Assembly (NCBI GenBank): GCA_002397315.1 | Contig: DHAE01000029.1 | Coordinates: forward strand, 1-24,648 | DNA: 24,648 nucleotides | From: Comamonadaceae bacterium UBA4962 | GTDB taxonomy: Bacteria; Pseudomonadota; Gammaproteobacteria; Burkholderiales; Burkholderiaceae_C | Direction: 5' to 3' | Shown: piece after piece, positions 1-8,113 of the stretch | How the letters are laid out: every line of letters begins with the position of its first letter | How positions within the stretch are numbered: position 1 is the stretch's first letter | Made by a program: the position numbers and the translations under genes | The notes under the pieces: generated by a model | What the model was told of the DNA's origin: nothing | The model's database searches: none | What the model saw: only the letters and a program-made list of their open reading frames with translations

Positions 1-21
1 GACGCGTAGCGGCTCAGGGGG

Positions 22-771
22 TCAAATCACCTTCGCTTCGTTTTTCAGCTTGTCGACCAGCGTGGCGACGTCCGGCACCTTCACGCCGGCGCCGCGCTTG
101 GCGGGCTCGGTCACCTTCAGGGTCTTCAGGCGCGGCTTCACGTCCACGCCCAGGTCCTCGGGCTTAACGGTATCGAGCTGCTTCTTCTTGGCCTTCATGA
201 TGTTGGGCAGCGTCACGTAGCGCGGCTCGTTGAGGCGCAGGTCGGTCGTGACGATCGCCGGCAGCGTGAGCGCCAGCGTCTCCAGGCCGCCATCGACCTC
301 GCGCGTCACGTTCACCGTGTCGCCGCTCACCTCCACCTTGGAGGCGAAGGTCGCCTGCGGCAGGTCCGCGAGCGCGGCCAGCATCTGGCCGGTCTGGTTC
401 GAATCGTCGTCGATCGCCTGCTTGCCCAGGATCACCAGCTGCGGCTGCTCCTTGTCCACCAGGGCCTTGAGGATCTTGGCCACGGCCAGCGGCTGCAGCT
501 CTTCCGCCGTCTCCACCAGGATCGCGCGGTCCGCGCCGATCGCCATCGCCGTGCGCAGCGTCTCCTGGCACTGCGCCACGCCGCACGAGACCGCGATCAC
601 CTCCGTGGCCACGCCCTTTTCCTTCAGCCGCACGGCCTCCTCCACGGCGATCTCGTCGAACGGATTCATGCTCATCTTCACGTTCGCGATGTCCACACCC
701 GTGTGGTCCGACTTCACGCGGACCTTCACGTTGTAGTCCACCACGCGCTTGACGGGGACCAAGACCTTCAT
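22..771 (-). CDS. etfB: Electron transfer flavoprotein subunit beta
   Basis: This 249-residue protein is the beta subunit of the soluble FAD/AMP-binding heterodimer that carries electrons from acyl-CoA and related dehydrogenases to ETF:quinone oxidoreductase. It opens with MKVLVPVKRVVDYNVKVRVK, the usual EtfB N-terminus. It also has the NPFDEIAVEEAVRLKE segment, the GKQAIDDDSNQTGQMLA AMP-binding region near residues 118-135, and the family-typical DLRLNEPRYVTLPNIMKAKKK stretch near 185. An in-frame upstream extension exists, but the ATG at 771 has a good AGGAG at proper spacing and gives the normal family length. The alpha subunit gene normally follows etfB and would lie just beyond the left edge of the window. 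A MerR/LiuR-like palindrome lies about 30 bases upstream of the start. I am confident in the product; the alpha partner is inferred. Confidence 0.96.
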   Translation of the reverse strand: MKVLVPVKRVVDYNVKVRVKSDHTGVDIANVKMSMNPFDEIAVEEAVRLKEKGVATEVIAVSCGVAQCQETLRTAMAIGADRAILVETAEELQPLAVAKILKALVDKEQPQLVILGKQAIDDDSNQTGQMLAALADLPQATFASKVEVSGDTVNVTREVDGGLETLALTLPAIVTTDLRLNEPRYVTLPNIMKAKKKQLDTVKPEDLGVDVKPRLKTLKVTEPAKRGAGVKVPDVATLVDKLKNEAKVI

Positions 772-799
772 TGCTGCGGCTCCTAAACGGGTTGATTGA

Positions 800-814
800 T
801 TGACGTAACGTAAA
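800..814. promoter_or_regulatory. Palindromic operator candidate upstream of etfB (LiuR-like)
   Basis: The bases TTGACGTAACGTAAA form a 15-base imperfect palindrome, with arms TTGACGT and ACGTAAA around a central A and one mismatch. On the minus strand a -10-like TAGAAT occupies 827-822, so the palindrome would fall at about +1 to +15 of the etfB transcript, a typical repressor position. The word resembles what I recall for the MerR-family regulator LiuR of branched-chain amino acid and acyl-CoA catabolism, whose regulons include etf genes. That assignment is from memory and no regulator gene is in the window. Confidence 0.4.
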
Positions 815-936
815 CCGGTCCATTCTATGCGCCAGCCCTGGCCGGAACGGCGGGCAACCGCCGGGACGACGCGCCGGCCCACCGCCCCGCACAAAAAAGA
901 ACGATCGTGCTTTTTACGGAGTATAGCCGCGTCCGG

Positions 937-2259
937 TCACGCCGTGGGCGGCGGCGCGGACGCTTGCGCGACATGCACGGCATGCGCGACCTGCAGGGGC
1001 CCGGCGGGCGGCGGGGCATCGGCCTGCAGGCGCACCACGCGCTGCGGATAGGGGATGTCGATGCCTTCGGCGCGCAGACCTTCGAGGATGGCGATGTTGA
1101 TCGCCGAGCGCAGATTGACCGTGCCGGCCGAAGGGTCGCTCACCCAGAAGTTGAGGCTGAACTCCAGCCCGTCGGGCGCGAAGTTCATCAGGTAGGCCAC
1201 CGGCGCCGGGTCGGCCAGCACGCGCGGCTGGGTTGCCGCGGCAGCGCAGAGAATGGCCTGCACGCGCGACACGTCGCTGTCGTAGCCCACCGTGATGTTG
1301 GTGGTGATGTTGAACTTGCGGTCCGCGTCCGAGAGATTCTCCACGCGCTGCGTGATGAGCGTCTCGTTGGGCACGATGGACTCGCGCCCGTTGCCCGCGC
1401 GGATCAGGGTGTAGCGGGTCTTGATGTCGGTGATGCGGCCCTCGAAGCCGTCCACGCGCACGTTGTCGCCGATGCGCAGCGAGCGTTCCAGCAGGATCAC
1501 GAAACCGCTCACGTAGTTGGAGGCGAGCTTCTGCAGGCCGAAGCCCAGCCCCACGCCCACGGCACCGCCCAGCACCGAGAGCGCCGTCAGGTCCACCCCC
1601 ACGGCCGAGAGCGCGAACAGCAGGCCGACCAGCAGCAGCCCCGCCCGCGTGGCGTTGGCGGCCACCTTGCGCATGGAGAGGTCGACGATCGTGCGGTCCA
1701 GCAGGCGCCGCTCCAGCGTGGACGACAGCCACAGCGCCAGCAGCATCACCACGGTGGCCGAGAGCGACCCTTCGATCAGCGTGAGCGCCGTGACCTGCGA
1801 CTTGCCGAAATGGATGGCGACGCCGGCCAGCTCGGCGCGCACCGCGGGCAGCAGGCCCACGATCCAGAGCACCGCCACGCCCCAGGCCAGCCACGAGACG
1901 ATGCGCTCCACCAGCCGCATGGCCGCGGATTTCGGGAACGCATTGGCGAGGATGCGCGCGAAGAACCGGATCAGCACCAGCGAGCTGAGCACCGGCACCG
2001 CCACGCGCAGCAGGAACACGGGCTGCAGCAGCACCGTCTCCACGCCCACGCGGGCGGCATAGGCCAGCGCCAGCGCCAGCAGCGGGAACATCAGCCCATC
2101 GACCGTGCGGCGGCCGAACCACACCGAATCGGGCGGCTGCTGGCGGCCGAGAATGCGGCTCGCAAAGTAGGCGAGCGCCAGGCAGGCGGCCAGCACGGCC
2201 GCTTCGATCCAGGCGTGGGATTGGCTGAAATCGCGGATCAGCGCGTGGAGGGCATCCAT
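937..2259 (-). CDS. MscS-family mechanosensitive ion channel
   Basis: This 440-residue inner-membrane protein resembles small-conductance mechanosensitive channels, which release solutes on hypo-osmotic shock. Hydrophobic segments lie around residues 17-37, 55-80, 82-100, 120-140, 160-180 and 205-222. The MscS core then begins with the Gly/Ala-rich pore helix GGAVGVGLGFGLQKLASNYV near 231-250. The beta domain follows (SGFVILLERSLRIGD, VRVDGFEGRITDI, then VPNETLITQRVENLS to about 310) and a cytoplasmic alpha/beta domain runs to about 420. The extra N-terminal helices make it longer than E. coli MscS and closer to the YbdG/YnaI type. The start at 2259 is supported by GAGG about 9 bases upstream. 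The C-terminal tail is Ala/Pro-rich. The gene lies between two other minus-strand genes but has clear gaps on both sides, so it is probably expressed alone. Confidence 0.93.
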   Translation of the reverse strand: MDALHALIRDFSQSHAWIEAAVLAACLALAYFASRILGRQQPPDSVWFGRRTVDGLMFPLLALALAYAARVGVETVLLQPVFLLRVAVPVLSSLVLIRFFARILANAFPKSAAMRLVERIVSWLAWGVAVLWIVGLLPAVRAELAGVAIHFGKSQVTALTLIEGSLSATVVMLLALWLSSTLERRLLDRTIVDLSMRKVAANATRAGLLLVGLLFALSAVGVDLTALSVLGGAVGVGLGFGLQKLASNYVSGFVILLERSLRIGDNVRVDGFEGRITDIKTRYTLIRAGNGRESIVPNETLITQRVENLSDADRKFNITTNITVGYDSDVSRVQAILCAAAATQPRVLADPAPVAYLMNFAPDGLEFSLNFWVSDPSAGTVNLRSAINIAILEGLRAEGIDIPYPQRVVRLQADAPPPAGPLQVAHAVHVAQASAPPPTA

Positions 2260-2334
2260 GGGCGGGAACCTCGGGGCATCGGTGGACGGCAGGGCCGGAG
2301 CGCAGCGGTGGCCCCGGCGGGAGAGCTGGCGAGC

Positions 2335-3597
2335 TTACCCCGGCACAGAGGGCGTGCGTGCGAGCGTGGCCCGCCAGAACAGCAGCGCGGCCAAGCTCAC
2401 GGCCGCTCCCAGCGCGCACACGCCCTGCCACCCGGCGTGCGCGTACACCAGCGTCGAGCCGATGGCGCCCAGGCCGCTGCCCGCGGCGTAGAACAGCATG
2501 TACGCGGCGATCAGCCTGCCGTGCGCCTGCGGGCGGGTGCGCAGGATCAGGCTCTGGTTGGTGACGTGCAGGGCCTGGCCGCCGAGGTCGAGCAGCACGA
2601 TGCCGACCACCAGCGCGCCGAGCGACCGCTCCATCATCGACAGCGGCCACCATGCGATCAGCAGCGCGGCCAGGGCCGCGGCGCTGGCCCGCTCAGCGTG
2701 GCCGCGGTCCGCCCAGCGCCCCGCGCGTGCGGCGGCGAGCGCGCCCAGGGCACCCACCAGCCCGAAGGAGCCGATGGCGGTGTGCGAGAAGCCGAACGGC
2801 GGCGCGCTCAGGGGCAGCGCCAGCGCGCTCCAGAAGATGTTGAAGGCCGCGAACATCAGCAGCGCGAGCATGCCGCGCACCTGCAGCACGCGTTCCTCGC
2901 GCAGCAATGTCCCCATCGAGCCGATCAGGCGCGGGTAGGACGGTGCACCGGCCGCGGTGGCGACGGCCGGAAGCCGACGCCACATCGGCAGCGCGAGGGC
3001 CGCGAGCAGCGCGGCGGCGCCGAGGTATACGCCGCGCCAGCCTGCCAGATCGGACACGCCGCCCGCGAACACCCGGGCCAGCAGCAGCCCGATGAAGATG
3101 CCGCCCTGCGCCGCCCCGACCACCCGCCCCCGTTCGTGCGCCGCCGCCGCGCTGGCGGCATAGGCGACCAGCCCCTGCGCCATGGCGGTGCCCAGCAGGC
3201 CGACCAGCAGCATGCCCGCGAGCAGCACGGCTGCCGATTGCGCCATGCCCACCAGCGCGAGTGCGCCCGCCAGCGCCACCCACTGGGCCGCCATGAGCCG
3301 CCGCCGGTCCACGCGGTCGCCGAGCGGCACGAGCAGCACCAGGGCCAGCGCGCAGCCCGCCTGGGTCGCGGTGACCACCGTGCCGATCGCCGCCGGGCCG
3401 ATGCCGAAATCCCGCGCCAGCGCATCGAGCAGCGGATGGGCGTAGTACACGCCGGCCACGCTCAGCCCGCCCGCCGCGGCGAAAAGGCGCACCACGCTGG
3501 TCGGCATGCCGGCGGAGCGTGAGGAAGCGGTCTCGGCGTGCGTGTGCGGGTCGCTGTCCGTGTCGATCGAGGGCCGGGGCATTTCGGCAGGGGGCAT
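2335..3597 (-). CDS. MFS transporter (drug/metabolite efflux type)
   Basis: This 420-residue major facilitator is a proton-coupled 12-helix inner-membrane transporter, most likely an exporter. The first helix region (VVRLFAAAGGLSVAGVYYAHPLL) and the loop 2-3 signature (LVPLGDRVDRRRLMAAQW, with the D-R-x-x-R/K pattern) are clear. Hydrophobic segments continue to the end, with a central loop near residue 195-215. About 30 residues before the first helix are polar. I chose the ATG at 3597. A TTG 30 bases further upstream is open, but it would lie at the predicted transcription start inside the operator. An ATG at 3507 is a shorter alternative. The gene is divergent from an HxlR-family regulator across a 119-base gap containing a good promoter and operator half-sites, so it is probably the regulator's target. 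The substrate cannot be told from sequence. Confidence 0.9.
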   Translation of the reverse strand: MPPAEMPRPSIDTDSDPHTHAETASSRSAGMPTSVVRLFAAAGGLSVAGVYYAHPLLDALARDFGIGPAAIGTVVTATQAGCALALVLLVPLGDRVDRRRLMAAQWVALAGALALVGMAQSAAVLLAGMLLVGLLGTAMAQGLVAYAASAAAAHERGRVVGAAQGGIFIGLLLARVFAGGVSDLAGWRGVYLGAAALLAALALPMWRRLPAVATAAGAPSYPRLIGSMGTLLREERVLQVRGMLALLMFAAFNIFWSALALPLSAPPFGFSHTAIGSFGLVGALGALAAARAGRWADRGHAERASAAALAALLIAWWPLSMMERSLGALVVGIVLLDLGGQALHVTNQSLILRTRPQAHGRLIAAYMLFYAAGSGLGAIGSTLVYAHAGWQGVCALGAAVSLAALLFWRATLARTPSVPG

Positions 3598-3607
3598 CGC
3601 GCTCCAT

Positions 3608-3675
3608 CCAATCTGGTTGCAAAACAAAACCAGATGGATGCTAGGTCAGGTAGTTTTAAAATGCAACCTGATTGG
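3608..3675. promoter_or_regulatory. Three-half-site operator between MFS and HxlR genes
   Basis: The word CCAATCWGGTTGCA occurs as an inverted pair at 3608-3621 and 3662-3675, with one mismatch over 14 bases. A third half-site in inverted orientation gives a perfect 8-base pair, ATCTGGTT at 3611-3618 and AACCAGAT at 3628-3635. The half-site ATCWGGTT is thus present three times in 65 bases, spanning the MFS promoter and lying just upstream of the regulator start. The natural candidate to bind is the adjacent HxlR-family dimer. Confidence 0.6.
3638..3666 (-). promoter_or_regulatory. Sigma-70 promoter for the MFS gene
   Basis: Read on the minus strand, TTGCAT (3666-3661) and TAGCAT (3643-3638) are separated by exactly 17 bases, a good housekeeping promoter. 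The predicted start is near 3631, about 34 bases before the MFS start codon. One operator half-site overlaps the -35 box and two flank the +1, as expected for repression by the divergent HxlR-type protein. Confidence 0.6.
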
Positions 3676-3716
3676 TTTGCCTGTTCTCGACACCACCCTC
3701 ATCACCGGAAGCCGCC

Positions 3717-4166
3717 ATGCCCTCCAGCGACAACCTGTCCGAAGGCCCCTGCCCCGTGGCGCGCAGCGTCGCGGTGGTGGGCGACCGCTGGTGCCTGCTC
3801 ATCGTGCGCGACGCGTTCGACGGCATCCGCCGCTTCGGGGATTTCCAGCGCAGCCTCGGGCTGGCCCGCAACATCCTGGCCGACCGGCTGCGCCGGCTGG
3901 TGGAGGCCGGCATCCTCGCGCTGCAACCGGCGTCGGACGGCTCGGCCTACCAGGAGTACGTGCTGACGCCGCGCGGCGAGAGCCTGTTTCCGCTCGTGGT
4001 GGCCCTGCGGCAGTGGGGAGAGCGGGAGCTGTTCCAGCGCGGGGAGCGCCATTCGGTGCTGGTCGACCGGCGCACCGGCAAGCCCGTGCCGTTCATGGCA
4101 CCGGCCGCGAAGGACGGCACCGTGCTGGCACCGGACGCCACCGAAGTGCGCAAGATCGGGGAGTGA
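3717..4166 (+). CDS. HxlR-family winged-helix transcriptional regulator
   Basis: This 149-residue DNA-binding protein belongs to the HxlR/DUF24 family, small winged-helix dimers that often sense reactive electrophiles, oxidants or small molecules. The family hallmark is plain: Cys12-Pro13 followed by VGDRWCLLIVRDAFDGIRRFGDFQRSLG, then the recognition helix region LARNILADRLRRLVEAGIL and the wing QEYVLTPRGESLFPLV. The single conserved N-terminal cysteine (C12) is where redox-sensing members react. The start at 3717 follows GGAAG at suitable spacing; a TTG start 45 bases upstream would lie inside the operator and is rejected. The C-terminal 45 residues (RTGKPVPFMAP onward) are typical of the longer proteobacterial members. 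It is divergent from the MFS transporter, its likely target. Confidence 0.93.
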   Translation: MPSSDNLSEGPCPVARSVAVVGDRWCLLIVRDAFDGIRRFGDFQRSLGLARNILADRLRRLVEAGILALQPASDGSAYQEYVLTPRGESLFPLVVALRQWGERELFQRGERHSVLVDRRTGKPVPFMAPAAKDGTVLAPDATEVRKIGE

Positions 4167-4248
4167 TCCGGGAGGCGGCCCGCCGCGGATGCGGGGCCGA
4201 AACGAATCGGCAGGAGGCTCGGCCCGCTGGCGCCGGGTGCGGGCCCGG
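4167..4248. other. Short convergent intergenic region
   Basis: This region lies between the ends of the HxlR-family gene and the crotonase-family gene. The only structure seen is GC-rich hairpin potential, including a perfect 7-base pair GGCCCGC (4221-4227) and GCGGGCC (4239-4245). Neither side has a T-run, so it is a weak terminator candidate at best. Confidence 0.35.
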
Positions 4249-5088
4249 TCAGCGCGTGGCAGGTGGCGGGATCTCGGCCGCGGCCTTCCAGGCCGGTGCG
4301 CGCTTTTCCGCGAACGCACGGGCGCCCTCCTGCGCCGCCTCGTCCATCATGTTCGTTGCCATGGCCTGCCCGGCGAGCTGGTAGGCCGCCTCCACGCCAA
4401 GCTCGCGCTGCTGGTAGAAGAGCGCCTTGCCCATCGCCACCGCGGCGCGGGGCTTGCCAAGGATCGAGCGCACGAGCGATTCGACCTCGTCGTCCAGCGC
4501 CTCGGCCGGCACGACGCGGTTCACCAGGCCTTCGGCCAGCGCGGTGCGCGCGTCGATGAAGTCGCCGGTGAGCAGCATCTCCATGGCGCGCTTCGCCGGC
4601 ACGTTGCGCACCAGCGGCACGCTGGGCGTGGCGCAGAACAGTCCGTAGTGGATGCCGCTGGTGGCGAAGCGCGCGCCCTCGGCCGCCACGGCGAGGTCGC
4701 ACTGCGCCACCAGCTGGCAGCCCGCCGCCGTGGCGATGCCCTGCACGCGCGCGATGACCGGCACGGGCAGGCGCTGGATCGACACCATCATGCGGCTGCA
4801 CTGCGCGAAGAGGCGCTTGTACCAGGCGGCGTCCGGATGCGCGGCCATGTCCTTCAAGTCATGGCCCGCGCAGAAGGCCTTGCCCTGCGCGGCCAGTACC
4901 ACCACGCGGGCCTGCGGGTCCTGCGCGACCGCATCGAGCGCCTGCTGCAGCGCGGCGAGCATGCCGTCGCCGAGCGCATTCAGCCGCGCCGGATCGGCCA
5001 GCGTGAGGGTCACGACGCCGCGGGCATCGCGCGCGGTGTGGAGCAAGGGGGCGTCGGCGGCGGAAGCGGACATGGCAGGTTCGGTCAT
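4249..5088 (-). CDS. Enoyl-CoA hydratase/isomerase superfamily protein, ECHDC3-like, lacking both catalytic glutamates
   Basis: This 279-residue protein has the crotonase fold. The oxyanion-hole segment AAQGKAFCAGHDLKDM (about 67-81) and the second loop VQGIATAAGCQLVAQCDLAVA (115-135) are intact, so it should bind an acyl-CoA. Aligned by eye to rat mitochondrial hydratase, the two catalytic glutamates are replaced: the GCEL position is GCQL (Q125), and the PEILxG glutamate falls in SGIHYGLFC (G145). The GIHYGLFCATPSVPL stretch is what I recall from the ECHDC3-type branch, so ordinary hydratase activity is doubtful. The ATG at 5088 lies 7 bases after the stop of the upstream deacetylase-like gene; a second ATG at 5073 is possible. 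The tight spacing suggests translational coupling. Confidence 0.88.
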   Translation of the reverse strand: MTEPAMSASAADAPLLHTARDARGVVTLTLADPARLNALGDGMLAALQQALDAVAQDPQARVVVLAAQGKAFCAGHDLKDMAAHPDAAWYKRLFAQCSRMMVSIQRLPVPVIARVQGIATAAGCQLVAQCDLAVAAEGARFATSGIHYGLFCATPSVPLVRNVPAKRAMEMLLTGDFIDARTALAEGLVNRVVPAEALDDEVESLVRSILGKPRAAVAMGKALFYQQRELGVEAAYQLAGQAMATNMMDEAAQEGARAFAEKRAPAWKAAAEIPPPATR

Positions 5089-5095
5089 GGCGGTT

Positions 5096-6052
5096 TCAGA
5101 GGTCGGCCAGCACGCGCACGTGGGCTTCCACGCTGCGCGCGAGGGCATCCATCACGTAGCCGCCCTCCAGGCAGGAGACGATGCGGCCCTTGGAGTAGCG
5201 GCGGGCGATGTCCTTGATGCGTTGCGTGATCCAGGCATAGTCCTGCTCGGTGAGGCCGAGCTGGCCCATGTCGTCGTCCCGGTGGCCGTCGAACCCGGCC
5301 GAGACGAAGATCATCTCGGGCTTGAAGGCTTCCAGCCGCGGGATCCAGAGCATCTCGATCAGCTCGCGGATCTCCATGCCGCGCGTGTACGCGGCCACCG
5401 GCACGTTGAGCATGTTGGGCGCCGGGTCCTGGTCGCCGCTGAACGGGTAGAACGGGTGCTGGAAGATGCCGACCATCAGCGCGCGCGGATCGTTCGCGAG
5501 GATGTCTTCGGTGCCGTTGCCGTGGTGCACGTCGAAATCCACCACCGCCACGCGCTGCAGCTTGTAGCGCTGCAGTGCGTACTTGGCCGCGATCGCGACG
5601 TTGTTGAGGAAGCAGAAGCCCATCGCCTTGCTGCGCGTGGCATGATGGCCCGGCGGGCGCACGCAGCAGAAGGCGTTCTCCAGCTCGCCGGCCATGACGG
5701 CGTCGGTCGCGGCGAGCGCGGCGCCCGCGGCGCGCAGCGCGGCCGGCCAGGTGTGGGTGTTGATGGAGGTATCCGGATCGACCTGCGCATGGGCGGGGCC
5801 GCCGGCCAGCATCTCTTCCGCGAGCCGGTCGGAGAGGCCGCGCAGCGCGGCCACGTGCAGCCGGTCGTGCGCCAGCTCGACATCGGCGAGCGATGCCTCC
5901 GGCGCCTCGAAGCGCTCCAGCGCGTCGGCCACGCCCGTGGCCAGCAGCCGGTCTTCGATCGCATCCAGCCGCCCCGGACACTCGGGGTGGCCCGCACCCA
6001 TCTCGTGCTTCCAGCATTCGCGGTGCGTGAAATAGCCTGTGGAGCCCACCAT
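5096..6052 (-). CDS. Class II histone deacetylase-like amidohydrolase
   Basis: This 318-residue zinc hydrolase belongs to the HDAC/AcuC/acetylpolyamine amidohydrolase superfamily and removes acetyl or acyl groups from lysines or polyamines. All key elements are present. RPPGHHAT carries H136-H137. VDFDVHHGNGTEDI carries zinc ligands D174 and H176. SAGFDGHRDDDMG carries zinc ligand D255. CLEGGY carries the transition-state tyrosine Y299. The segment RECWKHEMGAGHPECPGRL near the N-terminus is typical of bacterial class II members. The start at 6052 follows AAGGG at short spacing and matches the family N-terminus. The gene is divergent from the MoxR gene across only 42 bases and is followed 7 bases later by an ECHDC3-like protein, suggesting an acyl-group-related role. 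The true substrate is unknown. Confidence 0.93.
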   Translation of the reverse strand: MVGSTGYFTHRECWKHEMGAGHPECPGRLDAIEDRLLATGVADALERFEAPEASLADVELAHDRLHVAALRGLSDRLAEEMLAGGPAHAQVDPDTSINTHTWPAALRAAGAALAATDAVMAGELENAFCCVRPPGHHATRSKAMGFCFLNNVAIAAKYALQRYKLQRVAVVDFDVHHGNGTEDILANDPRALMVGIFQHPFYPFSGDQDPAPNMLNVPVAAYTRGMEIRELIEMLWIPRLEAFKPEMIFVSAGFDGHRDDDMGQLGLTEQDYAWITQRIKDIARRYSKGRIVSCLEGGYVMDALARSVEAHVRVLADL

Positions 6053-6094
6053 GAATCCCTTGTCTCTGGTTTTTTTCGGATAACGTCGGGTGCC

Positions 6095-7011
<917 letters not shown>

Positions 7012-7015
<4 letters not shown>

Positions 7016-8010
7016 GGGAACACCCCCCTGCTCGGCACCTCGCCGCGCTGCGCGCGCGGCTGCACCGCTGGTGGCAGGCGCGGCTGCCGCGCACGGACAC
7101 GCTGCTGCTCACGCAGCGCAATGTCTACATCCTGCCCACGGGCGCAGGGTGGATGCTGGCGCTGACGCTGCTGGTGCTGCTGGTGGCGTCGATCAATTTC
7201 CAGCTCAACCTGGGCTATTTGCTGACGTTCCTGCTGGCCGGCAGCGCGGTGGCGGGCATGCACGTATGCCATGCGACGCTGCGCGGGCTGACGCTGCACC
7301 TGCTGCCACCCGAGCCGCGCTTCCTGGGCCAGAGCGTGGTGTTCGACGTGCAACTGACGAGCGAGCGCGCCGCGCCGCGCCATGGCATCGCGCTGGCGGT
7401 GCACGGCGGCGGCCGCGCGACGCACTGGGCGTGGACGGACGTGCCCGCGCAGGGCTCGGCGGCGGTGCAGATCGCCTTCCAGCCCGAGCGTCGCGGGCTG
7501 CACGGCGTGCCGCTGCTCACGGCCGAGACGCGTTTCCCGCTGGGCACGTTCCGCGTCTGGACGTTCTGGCGCCCGGCCGCGCAGGTGCTGGTGTACCCCC
7601 GTCCCGAGGTGCCTCCGCCACCACTGCCCGCCGGCGAGCCGAGCGCGGGTGGCGCGGGCAGCGCGCCCACGCAAGGCATCGGGGAGTTCGACGGCGTGCG
7701 CGCCTACCGCCGGGGCGATCCGCTCAAGCTCGTCGTCTGGAAGAAGGCCGCGCGGTCGCTCGCCACCGGCACCGACGACCTCGTGAGCCGCGACGACACC
7801 CAGCAGTCGCGCCGGCAGGAGCTGTGGTTCGACCTCGCCCTCACCAGCCTGCAGGACCCGGAAGCGCGCATCTCGCGCATCACGGCCTGGGTGCTGCAGG
7901 CCGAGCGCCTGGGCCTGGACTATGGCCTGCGCCTGCCCTCCGGCGAGGTCGGCCAGGGCAGCGGCCCGGCGCACGAGCGCCGCTGCCTGGAGGCGCTGGC
8001 ACTGTGCTGA
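7012..8010 (+). CDS. DUF58 membrane-anchored protein
   Basis: This 332-residue protein is the usual second gene of MoxR-DUF58-transglutaminase operons. After a basic N-terminus, two adjacent hydrophobic segments (GAGWMLALTLLVLLVASINF and LGYLLTFLLAGSAVAGM, about 44-83) anchor it in the membrane. A beta-rich middle part follows. The DUF58 core motif is in GIGEFDGVRAYRRGDPLKLVVWKKAARS near residue 222-250, matching the family R-x-Y-x-x-G-D-x-x-x-x-x-x-W-K pattern. The ATG overlaps the moxR stop codon by 4 bases. The exact molecular job of DUF58 proteins is not established. The operon context suggests it links the ATPase to the membrane transglutaminase downstream. Confidence 0.92.
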
Positions 8011-8113
8011 ACGACCGCCTCCCGCTCACGGCCGCGTGCGGTCCATCGGCATCGGTGGCGCCCGTGCCCGCGCGGATGCCCGTACCCGGCTCCGGCAGCG
8101 CGGGAGCGACGGC

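Noticed and set aside
892..925. T-rich palindrome near ACGATCGT as a terminator for the MscS gene
   Set aside because: On the minus strand a T-run follows, but the self-complementary core leaves no room for a loop and the arms are only four bases long.
907..3522. An 871-codon open frame on the plus strand
   Set aside because: It lies opposite the MscS and MFS genes, which have clear families and proper starts. Its product is an R/H/Q/G-rich low-complexity string, typical antisense of GC-rich genes.
3598..3716. TTG start codons extending both the MFS (3627) and HxlR (3672) proteins
   Set aside because: Both fall inside the operator and promoter region. The downstream ATG codons fit the family N-termini better.
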